From assembly GCA_018262395.1 (NCBI GenBank), contig JAGSYM010000009.1:1-12111 (forward strand): DNA of 12,111 nucleotides, in the 5' to 3' direction. This document shows positions 1 through 7,283 of the stretch, piece by piece (positions within the stretch are counted from its first letter, which is position 1; each line of letters begins with the position of its first letter). The translations under genes and the position numbers were made by a program. Below the pieces are notes generated by a model. That model did not search any database. It was not told the DNA's origin and saw nothing but the letters and a program-made list of their open reading frames with translations. This stretch comes from Nitrospirota bacterium (GTDB lineage: Bacteria; Nitrospirota; Thermodesulfovibrionia; Thermodesulfovibrionales; SM23-35).

Positions 1-435
1 GACCCCTTCGTCAAGCCATCGGGGCAGCCTGGAATCTGCAATATGGTGGTGTAAAAGCAGGTGACATAATTCATGCTTCAGCGTTGTCTCAAGGGTAAAG
101 GGTTTGGCGTACACTCTTGATGTATCAATGACAATTAAATACCTCCGCGGGACAGCATACGCAAGAAAGATTTTACTGCCTGCAGCCCGGAGAAAGACCT
201 GTCTGTCTTTCACCAGGACTATTCTTGGATAAAAATCGGTTTCCCACGGAAGAGATTTTTCGAGTTCCGCCCTGATGGCCGGGTACACTTTCGCCACTTC
301 TTCAGCCATATATAAGGAATCCTTGTCATATGATACTTCGATATCATCTGTTTGTAATAATTCGAAAGCAGACACGGAATGTGCAGAACAAGAAAGCAGA
401 CACAAGGACAGTAAAAAAAATATCCCATATTTCAT
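1..435 (-). CDS. exported MA-type zinc metallopeptidase, N-terminal part (runs off left edge)
   Basis: Reading the minus strand from the ATG at 435-433 gives 145 codons without a stop up to the window edge, so the C-terminus is missing. The first ~23 residues are a signal peptide: a Lys at position 2, a hydrophobic core, then either a lipobox-like LLSC (13-16) or a type I site after VSA (21-23). The metal site is HELCH (121-125), followed by more His residues and, about 18 residues later, PRWLDEG, in which Glu143 fits the third zinc ligand of gluzincins of the peptidase MA family. The protein therefore probably acts outside the cytoplasm as a zinc-dependent peptidase, or as a cell-envelope protein with a peptidase fold; the substrate is unknown. 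It is divergent from nadE, with a 115-base shared upstream region. An AGGT lies 6-7 bases upstream of the start. An ATG at 428 opens another frame that lacks these motifs and stops at 219. Confidence 0.8.
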   Translation of the reverse strand, partial: MKYGIFFLLSLCLLSCSAHSVSAFELLQTDDIEVSYDKDSLYMAEEVAKVYPAIRAELEKSLPWETDFYPRIVLVKDRQVFLRAAGSKIFLAYAVPRRYLIVIDTSRVYAKPFTLETTLKHELCHLLLHHHIADSRLPRWLDEGV

Positions 436-479
436 ATACCTATTACTATACTGTATCTTTAATGGCAAACAGAGTCATT

Positions 480-508
480 TTGTCGATTTTTTATGCAAAT
501 GCTATAAT
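480..508 (+). promoter_or_regulatory. sigma-70-type promoter for nadE
   Basis: The -35 box TTGTCG (480-485, 4 of 6 consensus bases) and a perfect -10 box TATAAT (503-508) are separated by exactly 17 bases. Transcription would begin near 515, about 35 bases before the nadE ATG. It lies in the divergent gap between the metallopeptidase gene and nadE. On the minus strand the same gap holds only weaker candidates (for example TATAGT close to the metallopeptidase start, without a good -35 box). Confidence 0.6.
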
Positions 509-550
509 AACGCACAAGAATACCCTGATTTACCTCAAGAGAACAAAGAG

Positions 551-2287
551 ATGAGATCAATAAGAATTGCGCTTGCCCAGATCAACCCTACTGTTGGAGA
601 TCTCGAAGGCAATGTTTCCAAGATTATCGATTACCTGAGAAGGGCAAAGCGTCTTGATGCTGACCTCATAGCATTCCCTGAACTTGCGCTCACCGGATAC
701 CCCCCTGAGGACCTCCTTTTGAAGTCACAGTTCATTGATGACAATCTGCAGGCCTTGAAAAAGATCCAGGAGGGCGTCTCTGATACCACGGCTATCGTCG
801 GCTTCGTTGACAGAAAAAACGGTCTTTACAATGCTGCTGCCGTTATGTGCAACAAGGCAATCGTTGATGTATACCACAAGATATATCTCCCAAATTATGG
901 GGTATTTGACGAATACCGTTATTTTAAATCCGGCGTACGATGTCCCATATACCGTGTCGGAGATGCATGGATTGGTATAAACATCTGTGAAGACATCTGG
1001 TATCCGGAAGGCCCGGCACGAATTCAGTCCCTTGCAGGTGCTGAACTGATTATCAACATCAATGCATCCCCTTATCATATCGGCAAGGGAAAACTCAGGG
1101 AAAAGATGCTCTCAGAAAGAGCGCTCGAAAACAGAGTAAGTCTGGCCTATCTCAATACCGTCGGCGGACAGGATGAACTCGTATTTGACGGTCAGAGTCT
1201 GATTCTCGACAAGAACGGCAGCGTCATCACCCGGGGTAAGCAGTTTGAGGAAGACCTGCTTGTTGCCGACCTCAACCTTGAGGGCACAATGACGAAGCTG
1301 CGCCATGCTCCCCGGCAAAGACAGGAAGTGATGAAACTCGCGACCGGGACCGTCGAAAAAATCATTGTCTCAGAGGGAAAATTGTCTCACAAGGAAAAAA
1401 GCACGCTGCCTCCCAAACCGGATTATGGTCCATTAGAGACCATGGAAGAGGTGTATACTGCACTCATTCTTGGAACCACTGACTACGTCAATAAAAACGG
1501 ATTCAAAGGAGTTGTCATAGGTCTGAGCGGGGGCATAGATTCGTCGCTTGTTGCATCAATTGCTGTTGATGCCCTGACCGCGCAGAATGTCAATGGATTA
1601 TTTATGCCCTCCCCATACACATCCAAAGAGAGCAGGGAGGATGCCTGTGCCCTTGCAGACAATCTCGGAATAAGGGTAAGAGAGGTTCCTATTGACACCA
1701 TCATGAAGAGTTATCGGGTCGCATTGAGAAAATATTTTAGCGGCAGACCATCTGACGTGACCGAGGAAAACCTCCAGGCAAGAATACGCGGGAATATCCT
1801 GATGGCTTTCTCGAATAAATTCGGATGGCTTGTTCTGACAACAGGTAACAAATCCGAAATGAGTGTTGGCTATGCCACCCTCTACGGTGATATGGCTGGT
1901 GGATTCGCCGTCATCAAGGATGTACCGAAAACCATGGTTTACGAGCTCTGCAGATGGAAGAATGATCATGCAGGTCGGATTATCATACCAGAAAGAATGT
2001 TCACCAAGGAACCGACCGCGGAACTCAGGTCGGGGCAAAAAGACACGGATACGCTTCCGCCATATTCTGTTCTTGACCCGATACTCAAAGCCTACGTCGA
2101 AGAAGACAAAACGTTTGAAGAAATATTGTCCTTCGGGTATAACGTTGAAGGGACGCAGAATGTTATCCGGATGACCGATTCGAGCGAGTACAAAAGGCGT
2201 CAGTCGCCTCCCGGAATCAAAATTACGCAAAAAGCATTCGGACGGGACAGACGCTTTCCGATTACAAACAGATACCGGGGTTACTGA
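551..2287 (+). CDS. nadE: glutamine-dependent NAD+ synthetase
   Basis: This is the last step of NAD+ synthesis: ATP-dependent amidation of nicotinic acid adenine dinucleotide with ammonia released from glutamine. The 578-residue protein has the two-domain bacterial layout. Residues 1 to ~270 form a nitrilase-type glutaminase with the expected triad: Glu44 (in FPELALTGYPP), Lys110 (in HKIYLPNYG) and Cys146 (in NICEDIWYP). Residues ~290-578 form the synthetase domain, with the ATP pyrophosphatase P-loop SGGIDSS (326-332), GNKSEMSVGYATLYGD (432-447) and KEPTAELR (486-493). The frame stays open upstream to 275, but the ATG at 551 begins directly with the conserved strand IRIALAQINPTVGD and sits just downstream of the promoter, so it is the chosen start. 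The ribosome site (AAGAG/AAAGAG) is weak. Own glutaminase domain means free ammonia is not required. The downstream gene nadC at 7765 acts in the same pathway. Confidence 0.96.
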   Translation: MRSIRIALAQINPTVGDLEGNVSKIIDYLRRAKRLDADLIAFPELALTGYPPEDLLLKSQFIDDNLQALKKIQEGVSDTTAIVGFVDRKNGLYNAAAVMCNKAIVDVYHKIYLPNYGVFDEYRYFKSGVRCPIYRVGDAWIGINICEDIWYPEGPARIQSLAGAELIININASPYHIGKGKLREKMLSERALENRVSLAYLNTVGGQDELVFDGQSLILDKNGSVITRGKQFEEDLLVADLNLEGTMTKLRHAPRQRQEVMKLATGTVEKIIVSEGKLSHKEKSTLPPKPDYGPLETMEEVYTALILGTTDYVNKNGFKGVVIGLSGGIDSSLVASIAVDALTAQNVNGLFMPSPYTSKESREDACALADNLGIRVREVPIDTIMKSYRVALRKYFSGRPSDVTEENLQARIRGNILMAFSNKFGWLVLTTGNKSEMSVGYATLYGDMAGGFAVIKDVPKTMVYELCRWKNDHAGRIIIPERMFTKEPTAELRSGQKDTDTLPPYSVLDPILKAYVEEDKTFEEILSFGYNVEGTQNVIRMTDSSEYKRRQSPPGIKITQKAFGRDRRFPITNRYRGY

Positions 2288-2346
2288 ATGACTATTTTTT
2301 GCATAGGATCAGATAACCGTAATAATGCAACTAAGTAATGCAGATG

Positions 2347-2375
2347 TTGCGAAAAAATTTAACTTCCGATACATT
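2347..2375 (+). promoter_or_regulatory. possible promoter for the small exported protein and rsmI
   Basis: TTGCGA (2347-2352) and TACATT (2370-2375) are separated by 17 bases, each matching 4 of 6 consensus bases. It lies in the 211-base gap after nadE, about 120 bases upstream of the next start. The match is modest and the gap is AT-rich, so chance is a real possibility. No convincing terminator is visible after nadE. Confidence 0.3.
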
Positions 2376-2498
2376 AGTGTCCCTTTCATGAATTGGTATC
2401 AGATCATTTTTTCCAGGAGAACACAATAGATAATGGAGTAATTCATCGGGTTACATAAATTTTTGAACAATGTCTGCATTATTTGGGGTGAGGTGCCA

Positions 2499-2756
2499 AT
2501 GAAAAATAAATTTCTTCAGGTTTTCATAACAATTTTTGCTGCAGTCTTTCTCTCAAGCTTCGCGTTTGCTGTTGAGAATAAAAGTATCCAAATCCAGAAG
2601 CAACCTGAAATTCAGCAGGTAAAACCAAAAAAACCGGTTAAGATCAAACTGAAACGTTCCGCGGAAGATAAATATACATGGGAACTTTCGGGCGACAATG
2701 TTGATGAAATTGTGAAAGCCGACAAACGGCTGAAAAAGCTCCTGGGTATCGAGTGA
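2499..2756 (+). CDS. small exported protein of unknown function
   Basis: The 85-residue product begins MKNKFLQVFITIFAAVFLSS and has a clear signal peptide ending in AFA (22-24), so a mature protein of about 61 residues should be released to the periplasm. The mature part is rich in Lys, Gln and Pro at first (residues 30-48, with a PKKPVKIKLK stretch), then has a mixed-charge C-terminal part with the hydrophobic positions of a short helix (DEIVKADKRLKKLLGIE). I do not recognise the family. The ATG at 2499 is preferred over a TTG at 2463 because GAGGTG at 2490-2495 is well placed and the signal peptide starts right there. Its stop codon overlaps the GTG start of rsmI (GTGA), so the two are probably translated together, which is odd for an exported protein and a cytosolic rRNA methyltransferase. 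Confidence 0.75.
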   Translation: MKNKFLQVFITIFAAVFLSSFAFAVENKSIQIQKQPEIQQVKPKKPVKIKLKRSAEDKYTWELSGDNVDEIVKADKRLKKLLGIE

Positions 2757-3580
2757 CGGGTATACTCTATACTGTGTCGACACCGGTGGGGAATCTTGAA
2801 GATATTACCCTGAGGGCTTTGCGGATCCTGAGAGAAGTCGATATCGTTGCAGCAGAGGATACCCGCCATTCGATAAAACTGCTCAATCACCATGGCATCA
2901 AAAAAACCATGATCAGCTACTGGCGGGGCAAAGAGCAGGTCAGGACGGATGAAATCATACGAAGGCTGCATGCAGGCCAATCCATCGCCCTCATCTCTGA
3001 TGCCGGCACCCCCGGCATATCAGACCCCGGCTCTGTTCTCATTAAAAGAGCGATTGAGGAGAATATTCAGATTGTCCCAGTCCCGGGACCATCTGCCTTT
3101 GTCGCTGCCCTGTCTGTATCAGGACTGGCGACCGACCAATTCACCTTCATAGGATTCTTGCCATCCAGAAAGGTTCAGCGTCAAAAAGTCCTCAGGGAGT
3201 TATATCTTGAGCAGAGAACGCTCATCTTTTACGAGGCACCTCACAGGATTGTTGAAACCCTCCTTGACATGTCATACATTTTGGGGGAGAGAAAATCCGC
3301 CCTTGTGAAGGAAATCACTAAAATCCATGAGGAGGTGATGCGTGGGAGTATTGCGGAAATTATCAGTGAGGTACAGGACACAGTTATAGCAGGTGAGTAT
3401 GTAATTCTTGTCGAAGGATTTGCAGGATCGGACAAAACTGTCGATGAAGATGTTCTCCCGGAACTGTACAGGTTAATGAAAAAGGGCCTTGGGAGGAAAG
3501 AGGCTGTCAAGAGAATTGCTGAAACATATGGATTAAGCAAAAAGGCCCTCTATAAGAAAAGTCTGAATGAAACTCCTTGA
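2753..3580 (+). CDS. rsmI: 16S rRNA (cytidine-1402) 2'-O-methyltransferase
   Basis: RsmI uses S-adenosylmethionine to methylate the ribose of C1402 in the decoding centre of 16S rRNA. The 275-residue length fits the family. Visible family motifs, in order: STPVGNLEDIT (9-19), AAEDTRH (33-39), the glycine-rich SDAGTPGISDPG (82-93), VPGPSA (110-115) and FIGFLP (132-137). These belong to the tetrapyrrole methylase-like (class III) fold. The C-terminal ~40 residues (LPELYRLMKKGLGRKEAVKRIAETYG onward) form the usual small helical tail. Start is GTG at 2753, overlapping the stop of the preceding gene; no independent ribosome site is obvious, which fits translational coupling. Confidence 0.95.
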   Translation: MTGILYTVSTPVGNLEDITLRALRILREVDIVAAEDTRHSIKLLNHHGIKKTMISYWRGKEQVRTDEIIRRLHAGQSIALISDAGTPGISDPGSVLIKRAIEENIQIVPVPGPSAFVAALSVSGLATDQFTFIGFLPSRKVQRQKVLRELYLEQRTLIFYEAPHRIVETLLDMSYILGERKSALVKEITKIHEEVMRGSIAEIISEVQDTVIAGEYVILVEGFAGSDKTVDEDVLPELYRLMKKGLGRKEAVKRIAETYGLSKKALYKKSLNETP

Positions 3581-3606
3581 CTTTTCGCCGTTCAGAACAA
3601 TAAAAT
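3577..3606 (+). promoter_or_regulatory. sigma-70-type promoter for the receiver-protein/valS/nadC run
   Basis: TTGACT (3577-3582, 5 of 6 bases) and TAAAAT (3601-3606, 5 of 6 bases) are 18 bases apart. The -35 box overlaps the rsmI stop codon. Transcription would start near 3613, about 20 bases before the GTG of the next gene, so the leader would still contain its GAGGTG ribosome site (3624-3629). If real, it separates the 3634-8607 run from rsmI. Confidence 0.5.
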
Positions 3607-3633
3607 TTTCCAATCTTACTAACGAGGTGAATT

Positions 3634-4581
3634 GTGTCATTTAGGCTGCTGCTTGCAGATGATAGCATAACCATACAAAAGGTTGTTGAACTTATTCTCG
3701 CCGAAGAGGACTGTGAAATAAGATCCACACATAATGGCAAAGAGGCGCTTGCCCTTCTCCCGTCTTTCGATCCGGATATCGTGCTTGCTGATACAGAGAT
3801 GCCTGCCATGAACGGGTATGAACTGTGTGAACAGATAAAGCAGGAACCTTCAACAAGCGCTATTCCCGTGATTCTTCTTACCGGTGCTTTTGAACCGCTT
3901 GATGAGAATCGTGCACAACAGGTGAAAGCCGATGATTATCTGATAAAACCCTTTGAAGCACAGGAGCTCATAAACAAGATCAATTCGGCATTGGCAGCGA
4001 AAGCAGCTCCTGCTGGGACGGAAACTTTTTCTGAAGGAAAATCTCTGCCCCTGACTGAAGGGCCTGGAGAGGAAGACCTCTGGACCGCCGAAGAGACCAG
4101 CCAGACAGCAGCGGTATCCGCTGCGACAATGGAAGACGAAGCAGCAGGAGCAACTACTGAAGAGCTCATCGGAATAGCACAAGAAGCTGAAGCAGATGCC
4201 GAAACTTTGAAAGAAGTGACAACTGAGGAAATGCTTCCTGTGGAAAAGAAACCTGATCTTCCTGAGGTTGAACTCCTGACAAAGGATGAAATACAAGCAT
4301 TATTCGAAAAAACAATACAGGACAAAATATCGTCACTTATATCTTCGGCTGAGCTGAAAGAAGCCTTGATCACCTCCATGACTCCTTTCATGAAAGATTC
4401 CGTCGATAAGATCCTTTGGGACATCACTCCTGACCTTATTGAGAGAATGCTGAAAGAGATCCTGAAAGGTTCGATTGAATCGTTGACAACAGAGGTCGAA
4501 AAGGTTATCTGGGAAACAGTGCCTGAACTCGCTGAGACAATGATCTCTCACGAAATAGAGAGGATTAGATCAGAATTTTAG
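3634..4581 (+). CDS. response-regulator receiver protein with PopZ-like helical C-terminus
   Basis: The 315-residue protein starts with a CheY-type receiver domain (residues ~3-121): acidic pair Asp9-Asp10, phospho-acceptor Asp53 (in LADTEMP), Thr83 and Lys105 (in LIKPF) are all present, so it should be phosphorylated by a histidine kinase. No kinase is in the window. Residues ~122-220 are a low-complexity Ala/Glu/Thr-rich acidic linker. There is no DNA-binding domain. The C-terminal ~95 residues are helical and end in two copies of a motif, V(D/E)K(I/V)xWxxxP(D/E)LxE, with Trp262 and Trp293 31 residues apart. This tail recalls the C-terminal oligomerisation helices of PopZ/DUF2497-type proteins (resemblance by eye only), suggesting a scaffold or protein-interaction role. 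Start is GTG at 3634 with GAGGTG at 3624-3629. The stop overlaps the probable start of valS. Confidence 0.85.
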   Translation: MSFRLLLADDSITIQKVVELILAEEDCEIRSTHNGKEALALLPSFDPDIVLADTEMPAMNGYELCEQIKQEPSTSAIPVILLTGAFEPLDENRAQQVKADDYLIKPFEAQELINKINSALAAKAAPAGTETFSEGKSLPLTEGPGEEDLWTAEETSQTAAVSAATMEDEAAGATTEELIGIAQEAEADAETLKEVTTEEMLPVEKKPDLPEVELLTKDEIQALFEKTIQDKISSLISSAELKEALITSMTPFMKDSVDKILWDITPDLIERMLKEILKGSIESLTTEVEKVIWETVPELAETMISHEIERIRSEF

Positions 4582-7283
4582 ACAAGGGTTTTAATCCGGC
4601 AGGCGTCGAAGAGAAGTGGTATGAGCACTGGGTCTCAAAAGGATATTTCAAACCGGATCCGGACTCCAAGGGTACCCCCTATTCCCTGGTTATTCCGCCT
4701 CCGAATGTCACCGGTTCGCTGCACATGGGTCATGCCCTCAATTCTGTCCTGCAGGACATCCTTTCCCGCTGGAAGCGCATGTCCGGCTACAGAGTCCTGT
4801 GGCTCCCTGGAATGGACCATGCCGGAATCGCCACACAAAATGTTGTAGAAAAAAAGCTTGCAGCGCAAGGCCTTGACCGGCATCAGCTTGGCCGTGAAGC
4901 CTTTATTGAGCAGGTATGGAAATGGAAAGCTGAATCAGGCGGGAACATACTGCACCAACTGAAGAGGCTTGGGGCTTCGTGTGACTGGTCAAGAGAACGG
5001 TTCACGCTCGATGAGGGTCTTTCAAAAGCCGTGAAAGAAGTATTTGTCAGGCTGTACGAGCAAGGTCTGATATACCGTGATAAGCGACTCATCAACTGGT
5101 GTCCGCGCTGCCATACAGCCCTTTCCGACCTCGAGGTGGAACATGAGGAGCTCGAAGGGAAACTGACGTATATTCAATACCCCCTTTCAGACGAGAGCGG
5201 GCGACACATAACCGTTGCCACGACAAGACCGGAGACAATGCTCGGGGATACTGCTGTGGCAGTCAATCCGTCAGATGACAGATACACGGGTATGATCGGT
5301 AAAACTCTCATTCTGCCCCTCACGAACAGGCGAATCCCGGTTATTTCCGACTCTGCGGTCGATCCCGCGTTTGGCACAGGCGCGGTAAAAGTGACCCCTG
5401 CACATGATTTTAATGATGAAGCGATCGCAAGACGCCAGACCCCCCCTCTTCAATTTATATCAGTGATTGGAGACGATGGTCGCATGACGGCAGATGCGGG
5501 CAAGAGGTACGCCGGGGTGGACAGATACGAATGCAGAAAACTCGTCGCGAATGATCTCAGGCAACTGCACCTGATTGAAAAAGAGGTGTCGCATCGATAT
5601 GCTGTCGGTCACTGTTACCGCTGCAAGACAATTACCGAACCCCTTTCAACACCTCAGTGGTATGTCAATGTTCAATCCATGGCACAGGATGCAATCAAGG
5701 CAGTGAGGGGAAAAAGAATACGGATCATTCCGGACATGTGGGAAAATACTTATTTTGCATGGATGGAAGATATCAAGGACTGGTGCATTTCCCGCCAGAT
5801 ATGGTGGGGGCACAGAATGCCTGTCTGGTATTGCGGGGAAAAGCTGAATGACCGTTGCAAAGACCTGAACGGGGTCATCGTATCGCGGGTTGAGCCGCGG
5901 ACGTGTCCCCATTGCGGGTCAGACGCATTGACCCAGGATGAGGATGTTCTTGATACATGGTTTTCTTCCGCGCTCTGGCCTTTTTCCACATTCGGGTGGC
6001 CTGATCAGACTGATGATCTGAAAACGTTCTATCCGACAAGTGTCCTGGTAACCGCCTTTGACATCATTTTTTTCTGGGTCGCACGCATGATTATGATGGG
6101 AATAACGTTCATGCATGATGTGCCTTTCAGGGACGTTTACATTCACGCTATTGTAAGGGATATCAAAGGACAGAAGATGTCAAAATCAAAAGGCAACGTT
6201 GTTGACCCACTGATCATGATGGACAGGTACGGCACAGATGCCTTCAGGTTTTCATTGGCGGCTTTTGCTGCTCAGGGGAGAGACATAAGATTTTCCGAGG
6301 ACAGAGTCGAGGGCTACCGCCATTTCGTAAACAAGCTCTGGAATGCTTCACGGTTTATCATGATGAATACCCAGCAAGTTAAGTTTTCTGAAACGCTGAG
6401 GAATGACGCACCATCCCTTTCACTTCCCGGCAGATGGATAGTGAGCAGGCTTGCTGCAACCGCTGAAAGCATGAACGCAGCTCTTCCGGAATACAGGTTT
6501 AACGACGCAGCAAGCAGTATCTATCAGTTTATCTGGCATGAATTCTGTGACTGGTATATTGAGATGACGAAAATTGAACTCCCTGATGAACAGTTTGGAC
6601 AGGAGACCAGAAGGTGTCTTCTCAAGGTTCTCGATACATCCCTGAGACTGCTCCATCCTTTCATGCCTTTTGTTACTGAAGAAATCTGGCAGAAAATCAA
6701 GGGATGCGAATTTCAGGCAATCCCCGACGATTCAGAAACGCAGGAAAGCATCATGATTTCTGCATATCCGAAGTCCCTGCCGCGAGATCATCAGGCTGAA
6801 GAAGAAATGTCATACATCAGCGACGCAGTTATGGGAATCAGGACTATCAGGGGAGAGCTGAATATCTCACCGTCTCTCAACCTGTCTGCATTGATCAAGA
6901 CCTCTTCCCGTGCAGCAGAAAAGGTATTGCGGGACAACATCCACTACATCAAGACCCTGGCAAAAGCAGATAGAATAGCGGTGGGAGCGGACATCAGGAA
7001 ACCGGACGGCGCTGCAACAGCCATCAAGGGTTCCTTCGAGGTTTATGTCAATCTGCAGGGTGTATTGAATATTGCATCTGAAATCGATAGACTTAAGAGG
7101 GAAAAAGCCAAAGTTGATACAACCCTTGTCGCGCTGAACAGGAAACTCTTTAATGAAGATTTTCTTCAGAAGGCGCCAAAAGACATTATTGAGAAAGAAA
7201 AGGCAAAACACGAAGAATTGATGAGGATTAGAGATAAGATTACAGACAGCATAAAAATGCTCAAAGAAGCGGAGGTAAAATGA
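4575..7283 (+). CDS. valS: valyl-tRNA synthetase, apparent ATT (or ATC) start
   Basis: ValS charges tRNA-Val in the cytoplasm. Counting from ATT at 4575 the protein has 902 residues, usual for the family. Visible in order: the N-terminal FNPAGVEEKWYEHW (6-19); the class I HIGH-type motif PPPNVTGSLHMGH (41-53); cysteine pairs in NWCPRCHTALSD, HCYRCKT and CPHCG; the editing domain with TTRPETMLGDTAVAVNP and AFGTGAVKVTPAHD; KMSKSKGN (KMSKS at 534-538); an anticodon-binding helical region; and a C-terminal coiled coil of ~65 residues that contacts tRNA. The first ATG in frame (4725) is inside the HIGH motif, so starting there would destroy the active site. Upstream of it no ATG, GTG or TTG is in frame before the TAG at 4566; only ATC (4569) and ATT (4575) sit at the proper N-terminus, behind GAGAGGA (4558-4564). 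The gene overlaps the preceding stop by 7-13 bases. A sequence error or frameshift is the main alternative. Confidence 0.95.
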   Translation: MLDKGFNPAGVEEKWYEHWVSKGYFKPDPDSKGTPYSLVIPPPNVTGSLHMGHALNSVLQDILSRWKRMSGYRVLWLPGMDHAGIATQNVVEKKLAAQGLDRHQLGREAFIEQVWKWKAESGGNILHQLKRLGASCDWSRERFTLDEGLSKAVKEVFVRLYEQGLIYRDKRLINWCPRCHTALSDLEVEHEELEGKLTYIQYPLSDESGRHITVATTRPETMLGDTAVAVNPSDDRYTGMIGKTLILPLTNRRIPVISDSAVDPAFGTGAVKVTPAHDFNDEAIARRQTPPLQFISVIGDDGRMTADAGKRYAGVDRYECRKLVANDLRQLHLIEKEVSHRYAVGHCYRCKTITEPLSTPQWYVNVQSMAQDAIKAVRGKRIRIIPDMWENTYFAWMEDIKDWCISRQIWWGHRMPVWYCGEKLNDRCKDLNGVIVSRVEPRTCPHCGSDALTQDEDVLDTWFSSALWPFSTFGWPDQTDDLKTFYPTSVLVTAFDIIFFWVARMIMMGITFMHDVPFRDVYIHAIVRDIKGQKMSKSKGNVVDPLIMMDRYGTDAFRFSLAAFAAQGRDIRFSEDRVEGYRHFVNKLWNASRFIMMNTQQVKFSETLRNDAPSLSLPGRWIVSRLAATAESMNAALPEYRFNDAASSIYQFIWHEFCDWYIEMTKIELPDEQFGQETRRCLLKVLDTSLRLLHPFMPFVTEEIWQKIKGCEFQAIPDDSETQESIMISAYPKSLPRDHQAEEEMSYISDAVMGIRTIRGELNISPSLNLSALIKTSSRAAEKVLRDNIHYIKTLAKADRIAVGADIRKPDGAATAIKGSFEVYVNLQGVLNIASEIDRLKREKAKVDTTLVALNRKLFNEDFLQKAPKDIIEKEKAKHEELMRIRDKITDSIKMLKEAEVK
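7271..7275 (+). promoter_or_regulatory. ribosome binding site for the repeat protein gene
   Basis: GGAGG inside the last codons of valS lies 4 bases before the ATG at 7280 and 7 bases before a second in-frame ATG at 7283. The spacing slightly favours the second ATG; the difference is one Met residue. Confidence 0.6.

Noticed and set aside
275..550. A 92-codon N-terminal extension of NadE in the same open frame
   Set aside because: It overlaps the divergent metallopeptidase gene and the promoter at 480-508, and the conserved NadE sequence begins exactly at the ATG at 551.
1598..2230. A 210-codon open frame antisense to nadE
   Set aside because: It lies fully within the synthetase domain of nadE, has no recognisable motif, and is explained by codon bias on the opposite strand.
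2299..2330. Inverted repeat TTGCAT...ATGCAA after nadE, considered as a terminator or operator
   Set aside because: Only 6 pairs with a 20-base gap, AT-rich and without a T tract in the proper place; likely chance.
3850..4427. Two antisense open frames (148 and 163 codons) opposite the receiver protein
   Set aside because: The Ser/Cys/Phe-rich products mirror the Ala/Glu-rich linker read backwards; no motif or ribosome site supports them.
4621..4848. A 75-codon plus-strand frame at the beginning of valS
   Set aside because: It is an alternate frame over the conserved HIGH-motif region of valS and encodes nothing recognisable.
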